Source: Prosthecobacter sp. (GTDB lineage Bacteria; Verrucomicrobiota; Verrucomicrobiia; Verrucomicrobiales; Verrucomicrobiaceae). Taken from it: DNA of 64,000 nucleotides. The DNA lies in contig NZ_JAXMIH010000006.1 in NCBI RefSeq assembly GCF_034366625.1, positions 1 to 64,000 of the forward strand. Direction: 5' to 3'. The notes beneath the pieces were generated by a model. That model was not told the DNA's origin and searched no databases. It saw only the letters and a program-made list of their open reading frames with translations. This document shows, piece after piece, positions 18,854 to 27,677 of the stretch (position 1 is its first letter; each line of letters starts with the position of its first letter). Made by a program: the position numbers and the translations under genes.

Positions 18854-19699
18854 TCAGGCACTTGCCTTCACTCCGGCCAGGTAGCGCAGCACCTTCGCCA
18901 GCGTGGGGCGCATGTCCTTGCGGTCCACGATCATATCGACGAGGCCGTGCTGCATCATGAACTCGGCGGTCTGGAAGCCGGGAGGGAGGTCGGCATGGGT
19001 GGTTTCCTTCACCACACGCGGTCCGGCGAAGCCGATCATGCACTTCGGCTCGGCGATGATGATGTCGCCGAGGGTGGCGAAGCTGGCGGTGACGCCGCCG
19101 GTGGTCGGGTGCGTGAGCACGGAGATGTAGGGCAGGCGGGCTTCCGAGTGGCGGGCGAGGGCACCGCTGGTCTTGGCCATCTGCATGAGGCTGAGGATGC
19201 CCTCGTGCATGCGGGCGCCGCCGGAGGCGGAGAAGACGATGACCGGCTTGCGCTCGGCGGTGGCGGCCTCGATGGCGCGGGTGATTTTTTCCCCCACGAC
19301 GCTGCCCATGCTGGCACCGAGGAAGCGGAAGTCCATGATGGCGACCAGGACGGCGATGCCCTCGATGGTGGCGTGGCCGGTGACGACGGCCTCGGTGAGC
19401 CCGGTCTTGGCCTGGTAGGCCTTCACCTTGTCGAGGTAGCCTTTGAAGCCGAGGGCGTTCACAGAATCGAGATGCTTGTCCATCTCGACGAAGCTGCCCT
19501 CGTCCACCAGGCTGGCGATGCGCTCGTCGGAGCCGATGGTGAAATGATAGCCGCAGTTCGTGCAGACGCGGAGGTTTTTGGAGAGCGCCTGCTCAAACAG
19601 GCTTTCGTTGCACGAGGGGCACTTCGTCCAGAGGCCTTCCGGCATGTCGCGTTTCTTCTCGCCTAAATCGTCAACAGAGCGTTTTTTGAAAAATCCCAT
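18854..19699 (-). CDS. accD: Acetyl-CoA carboxylase, carboxyltransferase beta subunit
   Basis: This 281-residue AccD pairs with AccA to carboxylate acetyl-CoA for fatty acid synthesis. The N-terminal zinc ribbon has CPSC (about 28-31) and CTNCG (about 46-50). The carboxyltransferase core contains FSASGGARMHEG and HPTTGGVTASFA. Length is typical. accA and folC are not adjacent. Downstream lies the ORFan island; upstream, 143 bp away, is the comF-like gene on the same strand. Confidence 0.96.
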   Translation of the reverse strand: MGFFKKRSVDDLGEKKRDMPEGLWTKCPSCNESLFEQALSKNLRVCTNCGYHFTIGSDERIASLVDEGSFVEMDKHLDSVNALGFKGYLDKVKAYQAKTGLTEAVVTGHATIEGIAVLVAIMDFRFLGASMGSVVGEKITRAIEAATAERKPVIVFSASGGARMHEGILSLMQMAKTSGALARHSEARLPYISVLTHPTTGGVTASFATLGDIIIAEPKCMIGFAGPRVVKETTHADLPPGFQTAEFMMQHGLVDMIVDRKDMRPTLAKVLRYLAGVKASA

Positions 19700-19842
19700 G
19701 GTAGGTCAATCGGTGTGGACGTCCTGCGATGACGGACCTGATAGAGCGTCTCCCCGAGTGGCATGTCGCAGGAGTTGCCGGAAGGAAAACCACCCGGCGT
19801 TCGCACTGTCAGGCCCGGCGAGAGCCGGACGCGGGGCCGATC

Positions 19843-20649
19843 CTAGCCGCGTGCCGCGGTGATGACCACCACTTTTTCTACCCCGCCCTCACGTCGCAAA
19901 ATTCGGGCGCACTCGCTGGTCGTCGCTCCCGTGGTGAAAACATCGTCCACCAGGAGAATGCGGCGGCCCTGAAGGTCGGTTGGGCGCTGCCAAGGCCGTG
20001 GTTTGGGCAAAGCAAATGCCCCGCGCAGGTTCCGCAGCCGCTCGTCGCGATCCAGATTCGCCTGCGTCTCGGTCGCACGGACGCGCACCAGCGCTTTCGC
20101 AGCAGGAATACCGGTCAACTGCGAGAGCCGCTGGCACAGCTCCCAGCTTTGGTTGAACTCCCGGTCCAGCTCGCGGCTGCGATGCAGCGGCACCGGCACC
20201 AGCAGCCAATCCGCGAGATTTTCCCGCGCCAGCCGGGGCTCCTCCAGCACCCGCAGCATCAGCGTGGCCAGCGCCCCACGCAGATGCAGGCGGCGGTCAT
20301 ACTTGAACTGATGAATCAGCTCCCGCATCGCCTCCTCGGCACGACAGGCCGCCACGGCGAACTCAAACTCCAATTTCCGCCCGCTACAGTTCATGCAGCG
20401 GAACTCGTTCGTAAAAGCTCCGTCATACACCTCGCCGCATACCTTGCAGTAAGGCGGCTCCACCAGCGGCAGCGATTCCTCACAACTGCGGCAAAACCAG
20501 GCCTGTGCACCAGAACGCGGTGTCTCCTGCGGCAGTGGTATGCGGCAAACGCTGCACAAACGCGGATAAACCAGATCCACCACGGCCGCCCACGCCGTCT
20601 GCAACATTCGTTGCAGACGTGATTCGGCGGGTGGGCCAGGAAAGGGCAT
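19843..20649 (-). CDS. comF: ComF family phosphoribosyltransferase-like protein
   Basis: This 268-residue protein has an N-terminal zinc-binding region with CxxC pairs (LCSVC, FCRSC, YCKVC, RCMNC) followed by a type I phosphoribosyltransferase domain whose PRPP loop is [12 protein letters not shown]. ComF-type proteins take part in DNA uptake during transformation; the true reaction of this family is not settled. The start at 20649 (MPFPGPP) lies 53 bp from the divergent purT start; an alternative start is MLQTAW at 20607. Confidence 0.88.
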   Translation of the reverse strand: MPFPGPPAESRLQRMLQTAWAAVVDLVYPRLCSVCRIPLPQETPRSGAQAWFCRSCEESLPLVEPPYCKVCGEVYDGAFTNEFRCMNCSGRKLEFEFAVAACRAEEAMRELIHQFKYDRRLHLRGALATLMLRVLEEPRLARENLADWLLVPVPLHRSRELDREFNQSWELCQRLSQLTGIPAAKALVRVRATETQANLDRDERLRNLRGAFALPKPRPWQRPTDLQGRRILLVDDVFTTGATTSECARILRREGGVEKVVVITAARG

Positions 20650-20702
20650 GGCTGAAGTTAATGGCGATTTGCAGCAAGCCAACTGCGAGCCTAATTGCCC
20701 GC

Positions 20703-21884
20703 ATGGCACGCATCGGCACCCCCCTCTCCTCCACCGCAACGAAAGTCATGCTCCTCGGCTCCGGCGAGCTGGGCAAGGAAGTCGTCATCGAACTGCAACG
20801 CCTCGGCTGCGAGGTGATCGCCGTGGACCGTTATGCCAACGCCCCGGCCATGCAGGTGGCCCACCGCAGCCACATCGTTTCGATGCTCGATGGCGAGGCG
20901 CTGCGCCGCCTCGTGGAAGTCGAAAAGCCCAACTGCATCGTCCCCGAGATCGAGGCCATCGCCACCGACACGCTGCTGGAACTGGAACAGGAAGGCTATC
21001 GCGTCGTCCCCACCGCCCGTGCGGCCAAACTCACGATGAACCGTGAAGGCATTCGCCGTCTTGCCGCTGAAGAACTCGGCCTCAAGACCTCGCCGTATGT
21101 GTTTGCGGCCACTGAAGAGGAGTTCCGGGCGGCGATTGAAAAAATCGGCATGCCCTGCGTCGTGAAGCCGATCATGAGCAGTTCCGGCAAGGGCCAGAGC
21201 GTGGTGAAAAAGAAGAGCGACATCGCCAAGGCCTGGAAATACGCCCAGGAAGGCGGACGCGCGGGCAAGGGCAAAGTCATCGTCGAAGGCTTCGTCGAGT
21301 TCGACTACGAGATCACCATGCTGACCGTGCGCCACGTCGGCGGCACGTCGTTCTGCGCCCCCGTGGGCCACACGCAGATCAAAGGCGACTACCGCGAGTC
21401 CTGGCAGCCGCATCCGATGTCCAAAAAAGCGCTCAAAGCCGCCGAACAGATGGCCGGGGCGATCACGGAGGCGCTCGGCGGCCGCGGGCTCTTCGGCGTC
21501 GAGATGTTCATCAAAGGCGACCATGTCATCTTCAGCGAAGTCTCCCCGCGTCCGCATGACACCGGCCTCGTCACGCTCATCTCGCAGGACTTGAGCGAGT
21601 TCGCGCTCCATGTGCGCGCCATCCTCGGTCTTCCCATTCCCAACATCCACCAGCACGGCCCCAGCGCGAGCTGCGCTGTGCTCGTCGCGGGTGAATCATC
21701 CCAGGTTCAGTTCGGCAAGCTCGACAAAGTCCTCGCCGAGCCCGACACCCAGATCCGCCTCTTCGGCAAACCGAACGTCAGCGGCCAGCGCCGCATGGCC
21801 GTGACCCTCGCCCGTGCCAAGACCATCAACGAAGCCCGCGCCAAGGCCCACCGAGCGGCGAAAGCGATGCAAATCCGGCTGTGA
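20703..21884 (+). CDS. purT: Formate-dependent phosphoribosylglycinamide formyltransferase
   Basis: This 393-residue ATP-grasp enzyme makes FGAR from GAR, formate and ATP in purine synthesis. It matches E. coli PurT closely over its whole length: [13 protein letters not shown] at the start, [27 protein letters not shown] and [12 protein letters not shown]. The start MARIGTP aligns with E. coli PurT, so longer upstream frames were rejected. It is divergent from comF with a short shared promoter region. Confidence 0.97.
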   Translation: MARIGTPLSSTATKVMLLGSGELGKEVVIELQRLGCEVIAVDRYANAPAMQVAHRSHIVSMLDGEALRRLVEVEKPNCIVPEIEAIATDTLLELEQEGYRVVPTARAAKLTMNREGIRRLAAEELGLKTSPYVFAATEEEFRAAIEKIGMPCVVKPIMSSSGKGQSVVKKKSDIAKAWKYAQEGGRAGKGKVIVEGFVEFDYEITMLTVRHVGGTSFCAPVGHTQIKGDYRESWQPHPMSKKALKAAEQMAGAITEALGGRGLFGVEMFIKGDHVIFSEVSPRPHDTGLVTLISQDLSEFALHVRAILGLPIPNIHQHGPSASCAVLVAGESSQVQFGKLDKVLAEPDTQIRLFGKPNVSGQRRMAVTLARAKTINEARAKAHRAAKAMQIRL

Positions 21885-21932
21885 TGCAATTCATGATTGC
21901 GCCCGATGGGCGGGTCATGTTAACACCGTGCC

Positions 21933-22775
21933 ATGCCTGCCACCGCTCATCTGAGCCACCTGATCAAACTGCTCGACGACGAGTCGGAGGTGGTGCGTCA
22001 GGCAGTGAAGCAGGAGCTGACCGGCATGCGGCGGGAACTGCCGCAACACATTGAGACGCTGGAGACGCCGCTCACCGCCGATGAAGAGCGACTTGTGGCG
22101 CAAATGCTCGAACCGGCACGCCGCACCGAGTTGGAAGAAACCTGGATGCGCTGGCGCTGGATGGAAGGCCCGGACGCGCAGCTTGAGGAGGGCCTGAGCC
22201 AGCTTTCCGCCTTCCTGAACGGTTGGAAGACGCAATCCTCCAACCTGGCGAAACGTCTCGACGCGATGGCCGAGGAGGGGTTTGCCGAGCAGGGTCGCAT
22301 GGATGCGCACGAACTCTCGCAATGGCTGTTCGCGCCGCATGGCGGCATCACGCGTTTCCGAGGCAACAGCAAAGACTACTACTCGCCCGCGAACAGCAAC
22401 CTGTTCTGGGTGCTGGACACCGGCCTGGGCAATCCGATCAGCCTGTGCTGTCTCTACCGCCTGCTGGGGCAGCGTTTTGGCCTCGAAGTCGAAGGCTGCA
22501 ACTTCCCCGGCCATTTCCTCTCCCGTGTCACCTACCGCGAACAAACGTGGCTGGTGGATTGTTTCAACCGCGGCCGCTTCATGCTGGCCGCCGACGTGGC
22601 CAAACACCATCCCGCCGCCAATCCCGGCATGGAAGACCTGATCCGGGAATCCGCCACCGCCGACGGCACCCTGCTGCGCATCCTGCGCAACCTTGATGAA
22701 GCTTACGAACGCCTCGGCCTCCTCCATGAGCGCCAGTTCATGCGCCGTCTTGCCGTGAAGCTGATGGAAGATTAA
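21933..22775 (+). CDS. SirB1-type transglutaminase-like protein
   Basis: This 280-residue protein has the family hallmarks GNPISLCCLYRLLGQRF (about 168-184) and NFPGHFLSRV (about 190-199). Relatives (Transglut_core2) usually occur as one domain with TPR or YchN-type regions; the biochemical activity is unknown. The N-terminal third is mostly helical and variable. It follows purT by 48 bp on the same strand. Its stop overlaps by 4 bp the stop of the convergent gene. Confidence 0.8.
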   Translation: MPATAHLSHLIKLLDDESEVVRQAVKQELTGMRRELPQHIETLETPLTADEERLVAQMLEPARRTELEETWMRWRWMEGPDAQLEEGLSQLSAFLNGWKTQSSNLAKRLDAMAEEGFAEQGRMDAHELSQWLFAPHGGITRFRGNSKDYYSPANSNLFWVLDTGLGNPISLCCLYRLLGQRFGLEVEGCNFPGHFLSRVTYREQTWLVDCFNRGRFMLAADVAKHHPAANPGMEDLIRESATADGTLLRILRNLDEAYERLGLLHERQFMRRLAVKLMED

Positions 22776-24106
22776 GGCGCGGCGAGTTCCTTTTCCCAAG
22801 CGGCGAATTCGGGCGAGGCAAGGAACTCGGCGTATTGGGCGTCATCGGCCAGCGCTTTGCGGTCAAGCACCTGGCCGAAGTTACGCTTGAACGCGCGCAG
22901 CTCATCCGCCAGCGCCTTGTAGTCCTTGCGGGCGAGATGCACGGTGATGCGTAAATCGACGATCTCCGCCATCTTGGGATCCTCCTTGGCGGCCTGATCC
23001 GCCAGTTCCAATGCCCCCGGATAATCCTTCATCTGCAACCGTGTGCCACCACGCAGGTATTTGAGATAAGGATCGCCACCGACGACCGCCTCCACCCGTT
23101 TCAGACATTCTTCCGCACCCTTGAGATCGTTTTCCATGTACAACAGATCCACCATGAGGAGATCCGTGGTGCTGTCTTTGCCGAGAATGTCCGGAGCCGC
23201 GCGCAGGGCCTCCTTGTACTGCGTCTCGACCTTGTCGGAGGAACTCAGCGACATGAGCGCCTGCAGGCGCAGGATGAAGAAGATGCGCTGGGTTTTGAGT
23301 TCCTGGGGCAGTCCGTCGCAGATGCGCAACACCTCGGCCATGTTTCCAGAACGCATGGCCTCGTTGATGCTGACAAGGTAACCCGACACCGCCTCGTCCA
23401 TCTTCGGCATGCCCAGCAAGGCCGCCAGACCGCCCCCCGCCGATTTGGAAACCATCGCCGCGAGCGCGTTACGCGACTCCTCGGACGCCGTGGTGGCAAA
23501 GATGTAATTGAACATGTCCACGGCACGGAAGCTGTCGCCCTCAGGCCTGGCCATGATGTCGATGTAGTTCACCGCGCCCTCGGCCGATTTCACCCGCAGC
23601 AGCACGGCGGGGAAGCCCTGACGCTCACGTGCCCGCAGAAAACGCACCTCTCCACCCAGCACGCTCCACATCCAGCCGCCTTCGCGCTTTTTGATTCCCT
23701 GCATGAATCCGGCGCGCATCTCGGTGCTGTTCGGAATCCCTGTGGGGAGCTTTCCAAAGACCCGTGCGGTCAGTCCCTCGGCGTCCTGCAAGGACATCAC
23801 CCTGGCCGAGTCTTTCTTGCTGAGTGCCTCAGCCAGCTCGACCCCGAACCGTTCCAGCGCCTGCTTTTGCGCGGCAGTCAGCGGCGGCGGCGGATTGAGC
23901 GCCGGCGTTTGCTTGTTCTTAATCTCCTGAGCCATTGCCTGCACGCGGCGGAAGGTCGGAATCGCCAGCGCGGCCAGTACGCCGACCACCAACACCACCA
24001 CCCCGACAACGATGACCACGATCACGCCGGTGCTCATGCCTTTCCGTGGAGGAACGGGCAATAGCGGCAGATTCGGAACAGGCGGCAGGAGGTCAGGCGG
24101 ATTCAT
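22772..24106 (-). CDS. Hypothetical protein, one N-terminal TM and TPR-like C-half
   Basis: This 444-residue protein has a Pro-rich cytoplasmic start, a membrane helix (IVVIVVGVVVLVVGVLAALA, about 27-46) and an IPTFRRVQ motif that recalls prepilin-like stems but lacks the Gly-Phe cleavage context. The middle region is globular and unassigned. The C-terminal half has repeated helical pairs like tetratricopeptide repeats (ALRAAPDILGKD, CLKRVEAVVGGDPYLKYL, ALELADQAAKEDPKM). No function can be assigned. Confidence 0.7.
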   Translation of the reverse strand: MNPPDLLPPVPNLPLLPVPPRKGMSTGVIVVIVVGVVVLVVGVLAALAIPTFRRVQAMAQEIKNKQTPALNPPPPLTAAQKQALERFGVELAEALSKKDSARVMSLQDAEGLTARVFGKLPTGIPNSTEMRAGFMQGIKKREGGWMWSVLGGEVRFLRARERQGFPAVLLRVKSAEGAVNYIDIMARPEGDSFRAVDMFNYIFATTASEESRNALAAMVSKSAGGGLAALLGMPKMDEAVSGYLVSINEAMRSGNMAEVLRICDGLPQELKTQRIFFILRLQALMSLSSSDKVETQYKEALRAAPDILGKDSTTDLLMVDLLYMENDLKGAEECLKRVEAVVGGDPYLKYLRGGTRLQMKDYPGALELADQAAKEDPKMAEIVDLRITVHLARKDYKALADELRAFKRNFGQVLDRKALADDAQYAEFLASPEFAAWEKELAAP

Positions 24107-24169
24107 TTTCGCAGTCTGCGACAACCAACGCCGATTTGGCAAGCCTCGCGGTTTTCCGCCTCGAAAAAA

Positions 24170-25042
24170 TCACAGAAACCGCAGCAAAATCGGCAGCAAG
24201 TCTTCCACCGTCTGCTCCGGCCACAGTTTGCGGTCGGTCATCAGAGCGGTGTCGAGCGAGCGATGCTCAGGCCAGTTCGGTTCAGTGGGAATCTGCGGAA
24301 TGACCTGAGCGAGGATGGCTTTCGCGGCAGCGACATTCGCGTGGAGGTGGCCGATGACGGATTCGGCGGTCACAGCTTCCTCCTCGACTTTCCAGCAGTC
24401 GTAATCCGTGATCATCGCCAGCGTGGCGAGAGCGATCTCGGCCTCGCGGGCGAGCTTGGCCTCGGGCAGGTTCGTCATGCCGATGACATCAAAGCCGAGC
24501 TGGCGGTGCGCGTTGGATTCCGCCCGCGTGGAGAAGGCGGGACCGTCCATGCAGACGTAGGTGCCGCCATTATGGACGCGGCGTCCCTGCGCCACGGCGG
24601 CGTCATGCAACAACACCCGCAGCTTGTCGGAAATGGGATCACCAAAAGCAACGTGCGCTACGATGCCACGGCCAAAGAACGTGTGCTGGTCACGGCGGCT
24701 GGTGCGGTCGAAGAACTGGTCCGGCAGCACGATGTCACGCGGATGATACTGCTCCTGCAGGCTGCCGACTGCGGTGACGGCGATGATCCAGCGCACGTTC
24801 AGGCTGCGCAGCGCCCAGAGGTTGGCGCGATGATTCAGCTCCGTAGGCAGGAGGCGATGACCTTTGGCATGCCGTGGCAGGAAATAAACGCGACGCCCGT
24901 TCAGCGCGCCCGTCACCAGCGCGTCCGAAGGGTGTCCAAACGGCGTTTCCACGGTGATTTCCTCGCGATTTTCGAGACCTTCAAGGTCGTACAAACCGGA
25001 ACCGCCGATGATGCCGATGGCTGGAGGGAGATTTTGACTCAT
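24170..25042 (-). CDS. mtnP: S-methyl-5'-thioadenosine phosphorylase
   Basis: This 290-residue purine nucleoside phosphorylase-family enzyme splits methylthioadenosine in methionine salvage. Signature segments are GIIGGSGLYDL at the start, TAVGSLQ, CMDGPAFSTRAES and MTNLPEAKLAREAE, which together fit the MtnP subgroup rather than the inosine-specific enzymes. Length is normal. It lies 63 bp from the hypothetical TPR-like gene on the same strand. Confidence 0.93.
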   Translation of the reverse strand: MSQNLPPAIGIIGGSGLYDLEGLENREEITVETPFGHPSDALVTGALNGRRVYFLPRHAKGHRLLPTELNHRANLWALRSLNVRWIIAVTAVGSLQEQYHPRDIVLPDQFFDRTSRRDQHTFFGRGIVAHVAFGDPISDKLRVLLHDAAVAQGRRVHNGGTYVCMDGPAFSTRAESNAHRQLGFDVIGMTNLPEAKLAREAEIALATLAMITDYDCWKVEEEAVTAESVIGHLHANVAAAKAILAQVIPQIPTEPNWPEHRSLDTALMTDRKLWPEQTVEDLLPILLRFL

Positions 25043-25178
25043 GCGGGCAGGGTAAAAGGCACGGAGCTTGCTTCAACTGGCATCAATCCATGACATTGAA
25101 AATGTCACCTGTTGAAGGATGAACAGAATCGTCGAAAGTCGCGTCTGAATAGTGCCGTTTAAATCCAAGTCTGCTGTC

Positions 25179-25424
25179 ATGAACGTTCCACGTCTCCCAC
25201 TGCTGCTCCTGCCCGTCATCGTGCTCACCTCCTGCTCGATGCCTGACATGTTTGCGTCCACCACACCGCACAAGATCAAGCTCAAGGACGGGCGCGAGGT
25301 GCCTTGCAAGGGGGCGCCGCAGTATCAGGAAAAGACCGGCTACTACCGCTATCGCACACCCGACAAACGTGATGCCGTCATCCGGGCGGATGAGGTCGCG
25401 ACCATCGTGGAGCAGCGTGCGTGA
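25179..25424 (+). CDS. Small YgdI/YgdR-like lipoprotein
   Basis: This 81-residue protein has a lipoprotein signal with lipobox LTSC (Cys near position 19). The rest (IKLKDGREVPC, then TGYYRYRTPDKRDAVIRADEVATI) resembles the small SH3-like YgdI/YgdR lipoproteins: beta-strand pattern, DGR turn, YYRYR. The start at MNVPRL is set by the signal peptide. Its stop lies within the start region of maf, implying coupling. Confidence 0.75.
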   Translation: MNVPRLPLLLLPVIVLTSCSMPDMFASTTPHKIKLKDGREVPCKGAPQYQEKTGYYRYRTPDKRDAVIRADEVATIVEQRA

Positions 25425-25426
25425 GC

Positions 25427-25990
25427 ATGCGCCCGCTCGTGCTCGCCTCAGCCTCCCCGCGTCGTGTCGAACTGCTGAGCCAGGCGGGTTTTGATTTTGA
25501 AATCGTCGTGCCGCAGGTCGAGGAAGCCCACGATGCTTCGCTGACGCCGGAACAGCTCACGATTGAAAACGCCCGACGCAAAGCGCTTGCCGGCAGTCTC
25601 CAGAAACCCGGAGCTCTCGTGCTCGGCGCTGACACACTGGTTTACGTGGATGGCGACCCGCTGGCCAAGCCTGCCGACATGGACGAAGCGCTGCGCATGG
25701 TGCGCCGTCTCTCAGGCCGCACTCACGAAGTCTGCACCGGTGTGGTGTTTGCCTGCGATGGTCAGGTGGAGCGTGAACTGCATGTGATCACGCATGTCAC
25801 CTTCAAGTCGCTCTCCGAAGCGATCATCCGCGACTATCATTCCCAAGTGAACCCGCTCGACAAAGCAGGTGCCTATGGCATCCAGGCATGCACAGACATG
25901 CTCCTCGACCGCATGGAGGGATCGTTCACCAACGTCGTCGGTCTGCCAGTGGATGAAGTCATGACGGCGCTGTGTGCACTTCAAAGCTGA
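25427..25990 (+). CDS. maf: Maf-family nucleotide pyrophosphatase
   Basis: This 187-residue protein begins with the Maf signature LASASPRRVELLSQAGF and continues with LGADTLVYVDG and DKAGAYGIQ. Maf proteins hydrolyse non-canonical or some canonical nucleoside triphosphates (dTTP/UTP pyrophosphatase in the YhdE group), limiting mutagenesis and affecting septation. ATG at 25427 is used; GTG at 25421 overlaps the lipoprotein stop and is an alternative. Confidence 0.92.
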   Translation: MRPLVLASASPRRVELLSQAGFDFEIVVPQVEEAHDASLTPEQLTIENARRKALAGSLQKPGALVLGADTLVYVDGDPLAKPADMDEALRMVRRLSGRTHEVCTGVVFACDGQVERELHVITHVTFKSLSEAIIRDYHSQVNPLDKAGAYGIQACTDMLLDRMEGSFTNVVGLPVDEVMTALCALQS

Positions 25991-26000
25991 CCCAAGGGCC

Positions 26001-27644
26001 TCAGCGCAACAGGTCCTTCCCTTGCACGATCTTTCCGTCCGCCATGACGACAGTGAATTTACCACCGTTGCGCCTGGCCATTTCATCAAGATCCCTGGCC
26101 GCGTCCGGCGTTCCCAGCGCCGTGGTGTGGATGATGGTGCGCTTGCCGCGGCTGTTTTCGGTGGTGACGGCATTGATCCAGCCTTGTTCGTCGCTGCGGT
26201 TCCCGTCCGTCATGAAAAAGATCACATCCGGCTTGGGGCTGCCCTTCAAGGCCATCAGCAGGCCGCTGCCCCAGTTGGTGCCGCCGGGATTGTTCGATTC
26301 GGCGATGATTTTCTTGCTCTTGCCGATGTTTGCCGGGTTCGTGGCGAGGTAGCTGAAGCGCGGGATGCTCACATTCCGGCTCGTCGCCGTGATCTTCCAC
26401 TCGTAGTTGCTCAGCGCCCGCATGTCGTTGCTGTCCACCATGTCATGTGGCCAGGCAAAGTCGGAGAAGAAAAGGATCTGGTAGGCCGTGCCGGCCGCCA
26501 TCGCGCTGATGCTTTTCGCCAGTTCCTTCTTGAGCAGGTCAAAGCGCGTCATCATCCCGCTCCCCTCCACGTTCATCGAGGCGGACATCGAGCCGGACAC
26601 GTCCACCACGAACACCACATGCTTCGCCGTCGCGGTGTTGCCCAGGAAGGAGATCTTTCCTCCCGCTCCACCCGTGGTGACGCCAGAGCCGAACGATCCA
26701 AACGAGGTGCCGAGATTCAGATCGCTCGCCGTCGCCGAGAAATCGACCGCCGGCATGGCGATGTCGCTGACACCGGTGGACAGCAGCGGTGAAACCGAAG
26801 CCGCCATCGGACTCGTCTGCGGTGCTGCCGAGGTGACCTTCTTCCACGATTCATTCTCCAGTTCCTCCACCGCGCTCGTCGCCACGATCTCCGGCGGCGT
26901 GAAGTCCATCATCGGCACATGCATCAGCAGCAGGATGAAGGCGACGACCACATGCACGCCGACAGTCATCAAAATGGCCCGCTTCTTGGCGTTCTTGATT
27001 TCGTTGGTGTTGTCCGCAGGCGCGGCCTCTGGATCTGCGGCCACCCCCGTGTGAACCGCCGGTGCCTCTTGTTTCGGCGCGGGCGCTGGCCCCTGCGGCA
27101 ACGGTGGCGGCCCTTCCGTGCGCGATTGCTTCATCGTCAGCGGTGCTGGTGCCGCCGGGGTGAATTTTTTCTCCTCCTTGGCAAAGGAAACCTTGGGCGT
27201 CGCGCGCGGCTCCGCACGCCGTGGCACCACCGGCTCAATCGTCTCTTCCGCAGCTGCAGCAGCCCGTGCTTTCGGCGTGAGGATGGTCGGCGCGTCATCA
27301 AAACCCTGCTCCGAGGCAAACGCCCTCCACATGGCGCCTCCATCCTGCGCTGCTTCGGCGAGAGCCGGTGGATGATCCGCGTCTGGTTCAAACACGCGCA
27401 CCTTATTGACTGCCGTCGGTGCTTTCACCGGAACTGGCGGCGCCGAAACCACCGGCGGAGGCGTGTAAGCCTCCTCATGCACCGGTTCAGGTGTCTCCAC
27501 CGGCTCTTCCTCATGGGCTTCTGGCTCCGCAGCGGCAGGCTGCGGTGGTTTTGCACCCCACAGCTCTTCCTTGACCACATGCTTCTCGTCCGCCGAATCG
27601 ACGGTGGGCAGGAAACTGAAATCATCGTGAACGTGCCGGGCCAT
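26001..27644 (-). CDS. Membrane protein with von Willebrand factor A domain
   Basis: This 547-residue protein has a long Pro/Ala/Glu-rich, probably disordered N-terminal cytoplasmic part (1-225), a membrane helix (ILMTVGVHVVVAFILLLMHV, about 230-250) and a C-terminal VWA domain (about 340-547). The metal-ion-dependent adhesion site is visible: DVSGSMS, GGTNWGSG and MTDGNRSD. The VWA domain faces outside. Ligand and partners are unknown. It is convergent with maf and followed upstream by the U32 peptidase gene on the same strand, 33 bp away. Confidence 0.8.
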   Translation of the reverse strand: MARHVHDDFSFLPTVDSADEKHVVKEELWGAKPPQPAAAEPEAHEEEPVETPEPVHEEAYTPPPVVSAPPVPVKAPTAVNKVRVFEPDADHPPALAEAAQDGGAMWRAFASEQGFDDAPTILTPKARAAAAAEETIEPVVPRRAEPRATPKVSFAKEEKKFTPAAPAPLTMKQSRTEGPPPLPQGPAPAPKQEAPAVHTGVAADPEAAPADNTNEIKNAKKRAILMTVGVHVVVAFILLLMHVPMMDFTPPEIVATSAVEELENESWKKVTSAAPQTSPMAASVSPLLSTGVSDIAMPAVDFSATASDLNLGTSFGSFGSGVTTGGAGGKISFLGNTATAKHVVFVVDVSGSMSASMNVEGSGMMTRFDLLKKELAKSISAMAAGTAYQILFFSDFAWPHDMVDSNDMRALSNYEWKITATSRNVSIPRFSYLATNPANIGKSKKIIAESNNPGGTNWGSGLLMALKGSPKPDVIFFMTDGNRSDEQGWINAVTTENSRGKRTIIHTTALGTPDAARDLDEMARRNGGKFTVVMADGKIVQGKDLLR

Positions 27645-27677
27645 GGGTGGGTGATTCTCGCGGTAAACTTACGCCAT